In this document: in pieces, positions 21,560 through 33,060 of the stretch | Layout: every line of letters begins with the position of its first letter | Position numbering within the stretch: the first letter of the stretch is position 1 | Position numbers and translations under genes: made by a program | Source of the DNA: Dicyema japonicum | Lineage: Eukaryota > Dicyemida > Rhombozoa > Dicyemidae | NCBI GenBank assembly: GCA_011109175.1 | Contig: RDEW01000022.1 | Location: 291,834-355,833, forward strand | Reading direction: 5' to 3' | Length of the DNA: 64,000 nt | Notes under the pieces: generated by a model | What the model was told of the DNA's origin: nothing | Databases searched by the model: none | Seen by the model: the letters and a program-made list of their open reading frames with translations, nothing else

Positions 21560-23080
21560 TCATCCTCTTGACATTCAATGTCAGTGGGGTCTCCAGTACA
21601 TTAAAAGAATAAAAATTTGTGACTACCCTTCGAGATACAAAGTATCGTTCATATGTCTTCAAGAGACATAATTAACTAATGGGATATAACATCACGGAGA
21701 GTTCAGGCAAATCTTACTTTTCTGCGGTCCAAGCACTATGGAAGGGATTCGCTGTAAGGAATGGCTAGTCAGGAGAATTTACCGATATTAAAGTGTGAAG
21801 GACAATTTGTCAAGTGTTACATAAACAGATATGCTCCCCACAGTGGATGGTTTAATAGGAACTCTAAGGAGATTGAAGATTTTTATACTAATCTGTCGGT
21901 TATTTACACTGAACTTGCATACTCAATAATGATTAGGGAGACCTAAACGCGAAAGTGGGTACTCGGATTACCTACGAAGAAACATTTATTGGAGGCATGA
22001 AAAAAGTAACTTGCCGGGGACTCTACTTCTACACGTAAACAACCTATTCCTCTACAACATGAAATAATCGATTAAAATGATTGAAAGTCTCAATGACAAT
22101 GGAAAATTTTATGAGGCCGTTAGACAATTTAGAAGGAAACAATGAAACAACCAGTAACTTTGGGGGAACGAGCAAGAGAGACAGATCTTGGATCAACTGG
22201 GAGTGGCAGAGCTTATCGTTGATTACTTAGAAAAGTTGTTCAAATCAAATGATCATAGTAGAATTTGATTGCTCCAGAAGGGGACGAACTTTAATCGGAA
22301 ATAACCCCAAAAGAAATACAGGTAGCAAGCTAAAAATTAAAAAAAAGTACAAGAGCCCGGGCCTGGATGGTCTTAATGGCGAATTCTTCAAATATGGAAG
22401 TCAAAAATTGTATGAAAATGTCACCTATGTCTTAAATGGAGTGCACAGAACCAACAGAATCCTACTGTTGGGATGGGGACCTTGATACTCGCTGAGAAAA
22501 CTCATAAACCAAGGGCTAAAGTGGAAAACCTCAAACCGGTTATTATGATGAACACAGTTTGAAAAATATTGGCCAACATAGCCCTATAAAGAATGGAGAG
22601 TCGGTTACACTTACACCTGTAAACTTACCATAGCGACTTATGTAAGGGAAGATCGACCTCGTTTGTGTGTGGATTCACAAGTTAATGTGCGCAGCGGTCC
22701 AAAGATTCAAAGTGACAACGACTATTCTTGGGTCGACTATTATTGACTCGGTTAATAGACAGAAACTGTTACAAGTTCTGGAGGACTTCCTTTACAGTTC
22801 CACAGTCAGACTGACTAGGAAACTCCTAATGGATACGAATCTGAATGTGAGAATCAAGGGTACCTTCTCAAAGGCACACCCCAAGGAGATCCATTATCCC
22901 TTCGAGACATGTAGACGTTCCTTAAAAGGCATACCCAGACGATGTGGACTTGATTCAAATGATAAATACTGTTTTATTAGAGGATATAATAGAGGAAGTG
23001 AGGAACAAGAAAACATTAGAAAAAACATTAATAAATGCACACAAAATCAAGAAAACCTGGTTTGTCCGTAATAGGATCGA
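21560..23080 (+). pseudogene. RTE-like LINE remnant (endonuclease and RT pieces)
   Basis: GDLNAKVGTRITYEET (21937-21985) is the endonuclease box also read at 48350. RT pieces are KSPGLDGLNGEFFKYGSQKL (22350-22405), WIHKLMCAAVQRFKVTTTIL (22667-22730) and LLQVLEDFLYSSTVRLTRKL (22770-22815). The catalytic YADD is lost. It is heavily decayed and belongs to the same family as 6250-8052 and 47870-50460. Confidence 0.7.
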
Positions 23081-23269
23081 TGTGAATACAAGAGTCCTCC
23101 TGTAAAACACACTTGTGAAACTCACTTGAACTTGCACAAGGCAAGAGCTTGGAAAGCTGAACTCATTCATAAAGATCAGCTTTGGCATATCTTTGGAGCT
23201 CTTCAGACTAAAACCATGATTTTTTGTTAGTAACAAAAAATTAGGATAGTATTCTAGTCCTGTTACTAG

Positions 23270-24844
23270 ACTTTGGAATTTTGCCAGTTTTCCCCTCCTC
23301 CTTAGTTAAGCCTAATCTGTATGTTCGAATTTCGGACTTTGGTTCTCATTGTGATAACCCCTATCCTCTTCTCGATAACACACTTAATTTTAGCAGGAGC
23401 TTATCTTCCCCCTTGGATATTTCATCCCTTATTCTTCTTTCCAAAGTCAATTCCGTTCTTTTTAGTAGGGATATGATTCTGTCATTTTTCGTGGAAAAAA
23501 ACCTTCCATATACACTCCGCTATAGTCAATACTTACTTCCCCCGAATAACGCAACGATTGCACATTTTCACTTGAAGTGTGTATTCTTGTAGTAATTGCT
23601 TCTTGACCCGACTGACACGTAGTGCATTAAACTTCTCATATGAGAATGTTAACCCTCTCATTTTACACCACTCTTCAATGATATATATAGTCATTCAGTC
23701 TCCTTTCCGCGAATTATTATACATATCCATTAGAATAATATAATCTGCGTATACTATATATGTATTATGACTTTGTGGTTTGGGTAAACTCGCCATAATG
23801 ATATTTAATAATATTTGACTTATACAGACTGTGGGACCCCTCTGATAAGTGAAATTCTATTTGAGACATTTCCTCCAACTTTCACGAAAGACTCTCCGCT
23901 CTTTAAGAAATTTCTTATTTAACTAAATAGGTATTTCGGAATATCCGGCAACACAAGCTGAGTCAGAAGGGCTTCATATTAAACACTGTCAAAAACCTTG
24001 GAAATATCCAGGCATAACAGGTTCAGCTGCCTTCTGCTGTAAATAGCTTTTAAGATTTCTAAATTCAGTAGGAAGAAACAATCTCCACAGGACCTTCCAG
24101 GAGGAAAACGCCTTTGGTGCGGGATCAAGAAATTAGTTTCTTCAATATGTTGACACAACGGTTTAAGATAATCCTCTGTATTATCTTCAAAATATAACAC
24201 ATAAGACTGATTGAGTATATCTCAGAGGATCACTCTTCGAATTCCCTGGTTTGGGGCCATTCACACTATAGATCTCTTCCATAAGAGTTTAATAAACCCA
24301 AGCCTGAGATTAAACATTTTTTTGTAGAATATCAAACATTGATGGATTTTTGGCAAACAGTTTCTGTAGAATATTAAACTTCCAGAATGATGGATTTCGG
24401 ACATGCATCTTCATAGAATCAGCGCCTCCATCCCGGTTTGTCTTATAACCATAACTGGTATTCTTAGAATTAAGATCACCAACTTCTTGTTGCGGAATGT
24501 TAATGGACCCTTCCATAGAATGTCAATGGATTTGCATCCGCTCAGCATTTGACTGTTCGCCTTCTTGACTTCGTCTCATTGACCACCAATATATCGACTT
24601 TGGAGGCCCCTGCAAGTAGTGCTAGTTCATTATGCCTTTTCTTTAAAGAGCGGACATTTATTAACACTATTTTTAGGTCCCCCGTAAACCATTTGGCTGA
24701 TCCTGGCAATTGGCAGTTTTCTACCATTTTTGAAGAACCGCCACACTCTCTCAGCAGAATGAGCCAGATCTCGAACAAAATCCAGATCTTCTTCCCTAAA
24801 ATAATTAAGGTAGGTTCTTCAAAAAGATTTGGAAAGTCTTTCAT
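23270..24844 (-). pseudogene. LINE of a third clade, EEP plus RT remnants
   Basis: On the minus strand, 24542-24844 reads LKIVLINVRSLKKRHNEL and VDILVVNETK (N-terminal endonuclease boxes), and 24310-24516 reads GDLNSKNTSYGYKTNRDGG. The RT follows with PHQRRFPPGRSCGDC and LLCLDISKVFDSV (23979-24090, motif A), and YADYIILMDMYNNSRK near 23700-23765, where the second aspartate of the YADD box is replaced by tyrosine. The wording differs from the other two EEP groups. Confidence 0.65.
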
Positions 24845-24999
24845 GTAAATTCACAATTTGTGGGCTCCAACACCAAAAGGAGAAGCAGCACTATTGGCGT
24901 CCACAATACAATCCTTGTCATTTCCTTTTTTAAATTCTGTTCTGAAGATACCAGATCCTTTATGAGTTATTCTCATCGATCCAGAGATGTCAAACGAAT

Positions 25000-25225
25000 A
25001 CACGATGTTCACGCATTAATGTCATGTGCCAGTGCTAGGGTGGCACGAAAAAAATCATTTGCTCTCCCTACTACACTGGAAGGGTTCTCAAAACTGCAAG
25101 TAATGGACTTCTTTATACTGGTTCTGGATGGACTTGTGTGACATTGGAAGAACTCAGTGGGAACTGGATACACTTTTAGTTGATAACTTATATTTCTGGC
25201 TGTGTCCTCGGTTAATAATAATAAA
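25000..25225 (+). repeat. Short non-autonomous LINE derivative, copy 3 (diverged)
   Basis: The copy parallels 26440-26650: GCACGAAAAAAATCATTTGC, CTGCAAGTAATGGACTTCTT, GGATACACTTTTAGTT and a final CTCGGTTAATAATAATAAAT. Its 3' stem is reduced to GGATACAC/GTGTCC. There is no coding capacity. See the finding on the shared 5' and 3' ends. Confidence 0.65.
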
Positions 25226-25229
25226 TAAA

Positions 25230-26090
25230 GCTGAGATAATGAAGTGATTATTTACCCCGACAACTGCCAGAGAAATCCTTTGGAAAAATCATTCGGTTTC
25301 CCGACACTTATTGGTCACTTTCGATATCATTGACCCAAGCGATTTATTAAAAAGATCGTCTTGGACCCGAAGACTCCACTCGTCTAGACGACAACGGGCT
25401 GCACATGGAATCTGGTGGAGAGGCTGTTGTATTTTCTTATTTTAGGGTTTTCAAATGCTCGTGCTTCCCTCTATCGACTCGGAATCTGAAAATGTTGACT
25501 GGGAAAAGGTTTCTGTGCCTGCCCCATTCCAAATCAAGCATTTCCCCAGAGACAGGGAAGACTGTGACCACGATCCAGAACCTACTGGTTCCAGAGATGA
25601 CAAGAGAGCCCTTCAAGATCTCGTTAAAGGCGTATACTTTGGAAACCAGCCACTGCTGCATCGACTAAAAAGGGGTAAAGCCCTTTGCAGTCCACAACAG
25701 ATCCATATCGGCAGGGATGAGCACAGGTCAACCTGAGACAAACGGAAAGACCGATTCGAAGTGCATCCTGATCCAGAAAGGAACCAATTGAAGAGGATGG
25801 GAAAGTATGCAGTCAAACACCGAAGTAGAGGCCCCAGGCTTACCATTGTAAGCTCAGCACAAACAGTCATAACTAACTAATCCAAGGAAGGAACCAAAAG
25901 GAGAACATCTGCTTGTGCCAACCAAATCCATCTTCCAATACTCTCTTCCGCTTCCGAAGAGAGGTGGGAAAGTAGGTCACCCCTCTTCCATTTTTGTCCC
26001 ACGTCTTACCGCCGCGAATGCAACTGTGTCGTGCCAGAAGGACTAGTCGTCTCACGAGTGGGATCTGTTTGTTGACAAAAATTTACCTTC
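25230..26090. other. No gene recognised
   Basis: Overlapping open frames occur on both strands (for example plus 25405-25736), but none shows a domain and they are mutually exclusive. The unusually high GC content relative to the flanks (about 25400-25860) suggests a decayed coding repeat. Confidence 0.3.
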
Positions 26091-26094
26091 GCTG

Positions 26095-26172
26095 AAAATT
26101 CCATCTTTCAGATTTGAACCCACGACCTTCTGATCCGATTTCATCAAACGTTAACGCTCAGCCAGAAGTGAA
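26095..26172 (-). repeat. tRNA-like segment (decayed tRNA or SINE head)
   Basis: The minus strand carries TGGCTGAGCGTTAACG, which fits an A box, and GGTCGTGGGTTCAAATC about 30 nt later, which fits a variable loop plus B box (GGTTCAAATC). Between them TTGAT and ATCAG could form an anticodon stem, but the loop would be 8 nt, so a working tRNA is unlikely. It would act as an internal RNA polymerase III promoter if active. Confidence 0.4.
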
Positions 26173-26336
26173 GAGAGTGACAGAATGATAGCCCGAATTT
26201 TAAAATAGTGATAGAAAAAAATTAAATTAAAATACAGCAAACCCTCATTAATCCGAACAAAAAAATTTGGATGCTTCTCAGATTGTGAAGGAAATAAATA
26301 TACTAATTTCATTTTAATTAATATTTATTTTTCATA

Positions 26337-26655
26337 TATAAAAATAATGTGGTGCTGCGTGTGGTTGAAGTTTTCCGCTTGCTTGTCTGTTCCTCCTTTC
26401 TCTTCCTAATAGAGTGGCGTCATGTGATCCACCTGTCTAGGTGACGCCCAGTGCCAGGCCGGCACGAAAAAGGATCATTTGCTCTTCACCACTCCACTGG
26501 AGGGGTTTTCACAACTGCATGTAATGGACGTCTTACCTTTTATGCTGATTCCGGATGGACTCTGTTTCTGTAGAAGTGGAAACTGGATACACTTAATTAG
26601 TTGGTTACTTTAACTTCTTTCTCGGTGTATCCGGGGTTAATAAATTAAAAAATAA
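26337..26655 (+). repeat. Short non-autonomous LINE derivative, copy 1
   Basis: About 300 bp with near-identical sequence at 47338-47635. It begins TGTGGTGCTGCGTG, contains GGCGTCATGTGATCCACC and AAAAAGGATCATTTGCTCTTC, and ends in a perfect 8-bp stem (GGATACAC 26585-26592 / GTGTATCC 26625-26632) and an AT tail. The internal blocks match the 5' leader of the 2A LINEs. It has no RT; mobilisation would be in trans by the LINE. It sits inside the pogo remnant. Confidence 0.8.
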
Positions 26656-27164
26656 ATAAATTTTCAGCATCAATAAATTCCTCGTCGACATTATAATCTT
26701 CACAAAAAAATTCGTTCTAGTCGAGCATTTCTGCTTGAGTTATTTTTTCTTCATTAGAAAGTTCTTCCAGTTCTTTTTTGTACTCATTCAAAGCAGGATC
26801 TTGATGATATCTTTATTATCAAATTAATAGAGACATTTAATTTCCCATGTCCTATTGAAACAATTTTTATTGTGCCTTTTTTACTTCACGCGTGAGATAT
26901 CATGATTATGGCCTTCCGTAAATTCACAACATTTATTTTTCCGAATCAAGAACTTACATGTAATCCAAAATAAGTATTTTTCACAATAATGATTAAAGTT
27001 ATTGATTATGCCTGAATTCATTGGTTGAAGATGAGCAGTTATGTTTTTTGGAAGAACTAAAATTTTAATTTTCAAAAGATTTCGTTAAAAAGTGGCTTGG
27101 AGTATTATCTATCAGTAAAAAGAACTTTTTTCCTTAATATTTTAATTCATATTAAGGAATGGAG

Positions 27165-27440
27165 CATGTTCTGCCACTGAGAAGGCTGAGAAGATGAAAC
27201 GGGAAAAGTACGCGGTCCTACCCATGGATTTTTGTCTGTTCCACTCGCCGTTGAGACGTCTGGTTCCCTTGCGCCTGAGATTCTTGAATCGTCTAGGGAA
27301 TCGGATCGCTACACGAACAGGAGACCCTCATGAGCCCTGCTGGTTATTTGAGCGAATCTCGCTCGCTATCCTGAGAGGGAATAGCCACGCAGTCAGGGCA
27401 GCCGCTATGTAACTGTTTACTCTCTTGTCTTTTTTTAATA
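27165..27440 (+). repeat. Unclassified dispersed repeat, copy 2
   Basis: This is the better preserved copy of the repeat at 4470-4720, with an open frame at 27194-27412 (72 residues, includes LFERISLAILRGNSHAV). It lies exactly between the two halves of the pogo-type transposase, so it inserted after that element. I do not recognise the protein. Confidence 0.5.
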
Positions 27441-28409
27441 GAAAGTTTTAATTCATCGCTAAGATGACTGATGAGAACATTAAAAAGTACCCTTTTATTT
27501 GCATAGTAAATAATTTTCTAAGTCAAAATCTTTTAAACATCTCGGTCTTTGACTTGAAAATAACAAAAGGTTTAGTTTTTTGTTCCAGTTGCTTTAGCTA
27601 TGGTGATTCTCATATTTGATTGCTTTATGCTCATTATTTTTTATATGAAATTGTTCTACATAGAAAGATTAAAAAAGATTCCAATTTCATCCATGTTTAG
27701 CAATACGTCAAAGTCAACTTCTTTTAACTTATCAATCATATTTTTCTATTCAAATTAATTTCATCTTGTGTTAAGCTTTTTGGTTCCGTAAGAACTTTTA
27801 ATTTAAGATTAAATCTTCCTTTGAATCTGTGTAGCCTTTACTAAATTCAGATCACTGAATCAACCTTTTCACCAAATATCTTAGCTTTTGGAATGATGAT
27901 ATCTTCAGTAATAACACCATTGGTTGCATCCTTCCTTGAAATCATTCAACAAGAGAATTATCAAGTTCACGTTTTCCAGTTTTTTCACTTAATTTTTGAG
28001 TTTCGAAATTCCCAAATAAAATTTAATTTTTATTTCACAGATATGGGCTAATTCTTTTCTCGGAGAATTACATGAATCATATAAAAAGTTAAATCTTATT
28101 GATACTGTATTGTTTGTGAAAATGGCATGGGAAGATGTGAAATTTCAACAACTTCTATCTGTTTTAAACGTCCAGAACGTACAGAATGCGAATCAGAACT
28201 TACTAACATAAATGTAACTGATGAAATCGTATCCAGAACAGATATTTATGATCCTATTGAAATAGAATTTATTTCAATTAATAATAATAATTTTTTTTGA
28301 TATTAAGCGAATAATAATTAAAAAAAATAAATTCTCTTTTACTTTAAAAAAGTTTATTTTTAAATAAATTAAAACTTAATTTATTTAAATATTATTAATT
28401 AAACTTAAA

Positions 28410-28480
28410 ATGCATCGGATCACGTGATAATTAGTTTTGTTTTACCGTGGTCTTGGGTTAAATAAATAAAAAAATAAAAA
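28410..28480 (+). repeat. Solo LINE 3' stem-loop
   Basis: GGATCACG at 28417-28424 pairs with CGTGGTC at 28446-28452, followed by TTGGGTTAAATAAATAAA. This is a severely 5'-truncated insertion of the LINE family described in the findings, within the pogo remnant. Confidence 0.75.
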
Positions 28481-28574
28481 ACTTCAAATAAAATTTTATT
28501 CTGAAATCTGCCAATTCTCAAATTTTCATAATTTCGCTCGAGCCAAAAACGACAATTTGAGAGAGTTTACTGTA

Positions 28575-29165
28575 AGTTAAAATTTGTAACCAAAATCGCA
28601 GAACCGACCCAAGAAATGTTGGATGCCCGTAGGACTCAATTTCGAATCCTTCCAAAATTAAAAAAAATCAGAGGACCATCTGTTACAATCAGCACAATGT
28701 GTGATGATACTGATTAAGAAAATCCCAATAAATACTAATCTAATTAATAATCCTGTTCCATCTCAATATTAGATAACTGTTTATTTCTTCAAAGACGACA
28801 TCCCAAATGTTTATGTACTTGCAGTTTCTTTAGTTAAGTGTTCCCTGATTTGGTTATACTGTCCAGGAGCAGCAAGAATGGGCAAGATTGGTTATAAAGG
28901 ACATAAATACATTTTCATTAGAGTTTAGTCATCGACCTTATTTAATAATGATTGACCTATAGCACATTTAGTTAACCCTTATTAATGATTTAGTTTTTTC
29001 TAATTTATTAATCTCTTGAACACTAATTTTTTGCCAAAAATATCATTTATATCAAATTTTATATGTGGAATCTCAAACAGACCACCTCCTAACAGATCCA
29101 TTGGACAACTTAATATGATCCCTAATAGTCCTTACAAGACAATATAAATAAAATAACTATTAAAA
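28575..29165. other. AT-rich spacer, nothing recognised
   Basis: No frame of length, no repeat shared with the rest of the window was noticed. It ends at the 3' end of the minus-strand gene at 29168. Confidence 0.4.
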
Positions 29166-29167
29166 AA

Positions 29168-30616
29168 TCAGAAAGTTTTTCTTTTAAAAATTAGTCCATC
29201 AAAAGTTATATCCGTCATCATTGGGGACAAATCGATATCTAACAATAAACCACCAAACTCAAACCAAAATCACTCTCAGAATCATCATCCAAAACACTCT
29301 CAAATTTTGTCTGCTTGGTCTTTTCGTCCTCTTTATTCGTCGTGGACACCTGAAAATTTATAAACTTTGTACGGTTTTCTTCAAAATTAGGGCACATTAA
29401 AGGAGGATAAAATTCAGACGGTTCTTCAATGTTATTAAATAGATCAATTGACATTCCCCCGAAATCATCTTTCATAATATCCTTCCTAGATTGTAAATAT
29501 GATAATGCGAAGCTACAGTCACAAAACGTGCAAACCGTGGTTTCTCATATTCTTCATCACAAGAATCGCCAAAATCAACTTTATTTCCCGCCTCAAAATT
29601 AAATCCTCCATCTTTATTATGTTGGCGGCTGATTTTGGTCCAGTTTCGATCTTGAGATTCTTTGTTCACGTTGCGTTCAACTCCGCTTCAATTTTTGGTT
29701 CAAACCTCTGCGATCTTCTGATTTGAGTCTCCGCATTAGCTTCATCTCTCTTATTCCGATATCTGTCACGAGTTACATCATCCCGTCGATCATATCTCCT
29801 AGGAGCTTCACGGCTCGAGCGTTCTTGCACGTGGTCTCTTCTATTGTAAGGGGTGTAAGCGGAATATGGCCTCCTATCAGGTCTTCCACGTATGGAAGAA
29901 TGAAAATCGAAATTTGTGGAATAATATATCTTCCCCGACGAAGTTTTAGTAAAATCACATAAAACATCTACAAAATTAATGGACATTTACTTTCACCAAC
30001 TGGTCTCTGACTCCGATGAATTCTGGGTCTATTTTGGGGGTATTCATAGACGTAATCCGATCTCGTATCCCTAAATGATTCCTCTTTGCGAGGGTTCTCG
30101 GATTTGGAGGCAATGTCAGTCCTTCTTGAGTATGGGAGATTAGAATCTGAGTCAAAGTTGCTATTATTATAGGATTTGGGAGCAATGTCAGTCCTTCTTG
30201 AGTATGGGAGATTAGAATCTGAGTCAAAGTTGCTATTATTATAGGATTTCGGAGCAATGTCAGTCCTTTTAGAGTACGGGAGAATAGGATCTGGTTCAAA
30301 GTCCCTATCATTGTAGGGTTGGTGAACATATCGTGGTTGTTTCCTGTTAAGTTCTCCAGCTCTGAATTATAGAGAAATGCCAACTGTATTTTTCTGTATT
30401 GGGGCGCGAATGATAACAGAGCCTGAGAAACCCTGCCCATTCTGTTGTGCAGTCAAAATATCTTGTTGGACGGTCTATGTAAAGAATATTAGTACCTTGT
30501 AGTATTCCTCGTCTTCCTTGTTTTTTAGGGAAATTTCCTTAATTTTTTCGTCAAGTAGCTTTTCGTTCTAAAGTTAGTTAAAAGATTACTTCCTCATCAA
30601 TCGTAAAATTTGACAT
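29168..30616 (-). CDS. Uncharacterised Arg/Asp-rich protein with 24-residue repeats
   Basis: The model starts at ATG 30616 (MSNFTIDEE) and joins exons over introns at 30568-30589 (22 nt), 30475-30495 (21), one of 23 nt near 29985, 20 nt near 29690, 23 nt near 29530 and 26 nt near 29265, to the TGA at 29168. All remain in one frame. The one unresolved point is near 30365, where an in-frame TAA requires a further splice (a 72-nt intron, or two introns around a 9-nt exon, would fit). Content: an acidic/basic helical start, three direct repeats of 72 bp (30110-30325) encoding PYSRRTDIAPKSYNNSNFDS-like units, an R/D/Y-rich stretch (RREAPRRYDRRDDVTRDRYR-like), and an acidic tail (LDDDSESDF). Low complexity suggests an RNA-associated or cytoskeletal scaffold, but no domain was recognised. 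Confidence 0.65.
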
Positions 30617-30619
30617 TAC

Positions 30620-31045
30620 TACTAAAACTTTAAAATAAATAAATAATAAATTTAATTTAAAAATAAAAAAATCTATTTAAAAAGTTAATTTAAAAATTTA
30701 AAAGACATACTACAAGTTAGAATTAAATCTACGTTCGTTATTTACATTATATTCTTTTTCTCTTTAGCGCTTTAAATCGATACCGCCATAATTTTCAAAT
30801 TATCCTTTAATTTGCTTTGTTAACTTCCTGTTCTTCGGTTACTTCCTTATTATTTATGATAATTCCATATTTTACTTAAACTAGACACCTGCGCACGCTC
30901 CTCGTACACATGGTCTAGCTCTATGTTGTTTGATGATGTTGTTATTAATAAAAGAAAGATTTTAATTAAAAAGAGATGTATCATAAACTATCTGGGAACA
31001 CCTAAAACGATGTTTATTGTTTTACCGGTTGTATCCACCATGACT
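30620..31045. other. Intergenic AT-rich spacer
   Basis: This would hold the promoter of the minus-strand gene at 29168-30616; no specific element is recognisable. There are no frames or repeats of note. Confidence 0.35.
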
Positions 31046-31050
31046 TTTAC

Positions 31051-33060
31051 CTAAAATAAAACATAATTAATGTATCTCACATTCTCTTTAAATTTTCCCC
31101 TGCTCAAAGCAACGTAGAGTTGTCCATGTTGAAACACAGGTCTTTCCAAACGCACAAATACCTTGTTCATCGTCTGTCCATGAGCTCTGTGTATAGTCAT
31201 AGCGAAACATATTTTCATTGGAAATTGCGTTTTTTTTAACAGTATGCTCTCCAAACAGATTTTAATTCTTGGAATCATTCGCGTGGCGCCATGTGGTGCT
31301 ACGTGGATAGTTGTAGTTTCCTTCCTTCCGATGGCGTCACTTGATTTACCTTACTGAGGAGTCTCCCAATGCCTGGCCGGAAGATCCAACAATTCTTCCA
31401 GGGGACAACGTCGTTACCTGGTGACAAATTCTTAATTACTAAATCGCCTTTAAATTGACCAAGTAGTATTTTCCAACAGTCAAATTCTTGTGCAACTCAA
31501 TCACGACTAAACGTGTCCCATTACATGGTTTGGGAGGCTGCAAATTTTTCATCAACGTGATTGGATAACCAATTTTTAATTCTAATAAATGATCTGGAAG
31601 TCCCGAGATTTCAACAGACTGTAAAAAATCTTCCGGGTAATGGGTGCGATTATGACCATTTTTTACTCCATTAAACGAAACATAATTTGTTTGAAAACCG
31701 GGAAACCGTATATAAATTATTAACTTCTTTAACCATATTATCTGTTACTAATATACAATTATTAACAAATAAGGAAAATGGATCGGAGAAAAATAAAAAA
31801 GATATTCTACTCTCGAATCTGGAGGTAACGTTATATTCTGATTAATGTCCTTAAATATTTTATTTTCCCCAACACGCAATAAAAATTCTGAATGTGATAG
31901 AGAGGCATCCGAAATTCGCATATTTATAGTTAACTCACATTTATTCATGTGTCTCCATAAATATGATTTTTTAATGCAGACATTGATAATATCTGCATTT
32001 GTGCCTCTCTTCACGATTGGAAGAATTTGACGGAAATCACCGCATAACACGGTTAAAATTCCTCCAAAAAACGACTACAATTTTTTGACATTCTGGAGGG
32101 TTCTATCCACCACTTCAAAACACTCTTTTAAATAATAGGACTTTCCCATACGATTATATTAGTAAGTTTGAACAATTTTGCAATGTTTGAATTTTTAGGA
32201 ATTGGCAATTAGAATTGTTAAAAATTTTTATTGTATTTTAAACCTCAAATTATTTTCAAAACAATGAATAATATAATCAGAAATCAATTTTTGTTGATGA
32301 ATTAATTTATAATCAATTTTGCTGATGATTACTTAAAAAATCTTCCATATTTCAGAAATTAATAATGAATTGCATTATTAGTTTCTGAATTTACAGGAAT
32401 ATTAGTGGGAGTAGGTAAATTGAAATCACTTAATGATTTATCAAAGAAATAATTTATCTTGAATATGTGAATTATATCTATCTTGGCATTATTGTATGAA
32501 ACGAAATCTTCAGACATGTGAATATGGAAATCATTAAAGACAATGGATCAGAAGTATCAAGGTTCAATAATAAAATAACAAATAGATCAGGCATCGCGCG
32601 TGGAAATTGCGTTGATTTAGCATCTTCCATTATCAATAAATACTGATCATCATGCAGAAATAAACCACGTGATTCACAAACACTCTTAGAAGAATTATGT
32701 AAAACTCCTTAAAAATTCAAAAGAGGTTGGTATATCTTCACGGGAAATTGCGTTCTTTCACCGTATGCTATTCTGCTATACTGTTCTGCTGATTCTTCAG
32801 CTAGCATTTGTTTGCCATGTGTTCTCAATTCAGCTTACCGATTGCTATGCTGTTCTGCCGATTCTTCAATCCGCAATTGTTGTGTACATGTCCTCAATGC
32901 GGCTAACCGACTCTTATGCTGTTTTGCTAATTCTTCATCCCATTTGTAGTGCATGTTTCCTCAATTGCATTAAACGATCACTATGTTGCTCTTTAGTTTC
33001 ATTAAATCGGGCATTTCCCATTGCAATTCTCTATTTGAGTACGATCTGTAAAAATCGGTT
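31051..33060 (-). mobile_element. Helitron remnant (PIF1-like helicase and upstream region)
   Basis: On the minus strand: 32700-33030 holds repeated units of the RL-x-x-L-R / EE-SAEQ type that precede the helitron helicase-like domain; about 32520-32640 reads MPDLFVILLLNLDTSDP. The helicase follows: FEVVDRTLQNV (about 32100), CGDFRQILPIVKRGTNADI (31990-32046, Walker B region), then KIGYPITLMKNLQPPK-like wording near 31540, and FPMKICFAMTIHRAHGQTMN with VFQHGQLYVALSRGK at 31080-31215 (C-terminal helicase motifs). Frames are broken. Between the last two blocks a piece of the short LINE derivative (31280-31400) has inserted. Helitrons move by rolling-circle replication; this copy is dead. Confidence 0.8.
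31280..31400 (+). repeat. Short non-autonomous LINE derivative, copy 4 (5' part only)
   Basis: GCGTGGCGCCATGTGGTGCT, GATGGCGTCACTTGATTTACC and CCAATGCCTGGCCGG match the 5' part of the copies at 26337 and 47338. There is no 3' stem-loop. It interrupts the Helitron helicase frame. Confidence 0.6.

Larger units (their letters stand above)
26235..28572 (-). mobile_element. pogo/Tigger-like DNA transposon remnant with nested insertions
   Basis: TA-flanked ends read CAGCAAACCCTCATTAATCC (left, 26235) and, inward from the right end (28572), CAGTAAACTCTCTC; pogo-type elements start CAGT-AACC. On the minus strand the transposase is readable: CENP-B-like region, then LLNMDEIGIFFNL (about 27690, first D), FLLIDNTPSHF (about 27085, second D) and ILVLPKNITAHLQPMNSG (27010-27070). 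ITQAEMLD-NEFF...DEEFIDAEN at 26700-26800 looks like the acidic C-terminus. It is interrupted by a short LINE derivative (26337-26655), the unclassified repeat (27165-27440) and a LINE end (28410-28480). A piece LNLIDTVLFVKMAWEDVK lies on the plus strand at 28085-28140. Confidence 0.7.

Noticed and set aside
29499-29962. Plus-strand frames opposite the Arg/Asp-rich gene
   Set aside because: The minus strand joins into one spliced frame; the plus frames are hydrophobic shadows.
30351-30445. Calling the Arg/Asp-rich gene a pseudogene because of an in-frame TAA
   Set aside because: Six other introns preserve the frame perfectly and alternative splices across this stretch would remove the stop, so decay is not demonstrated.
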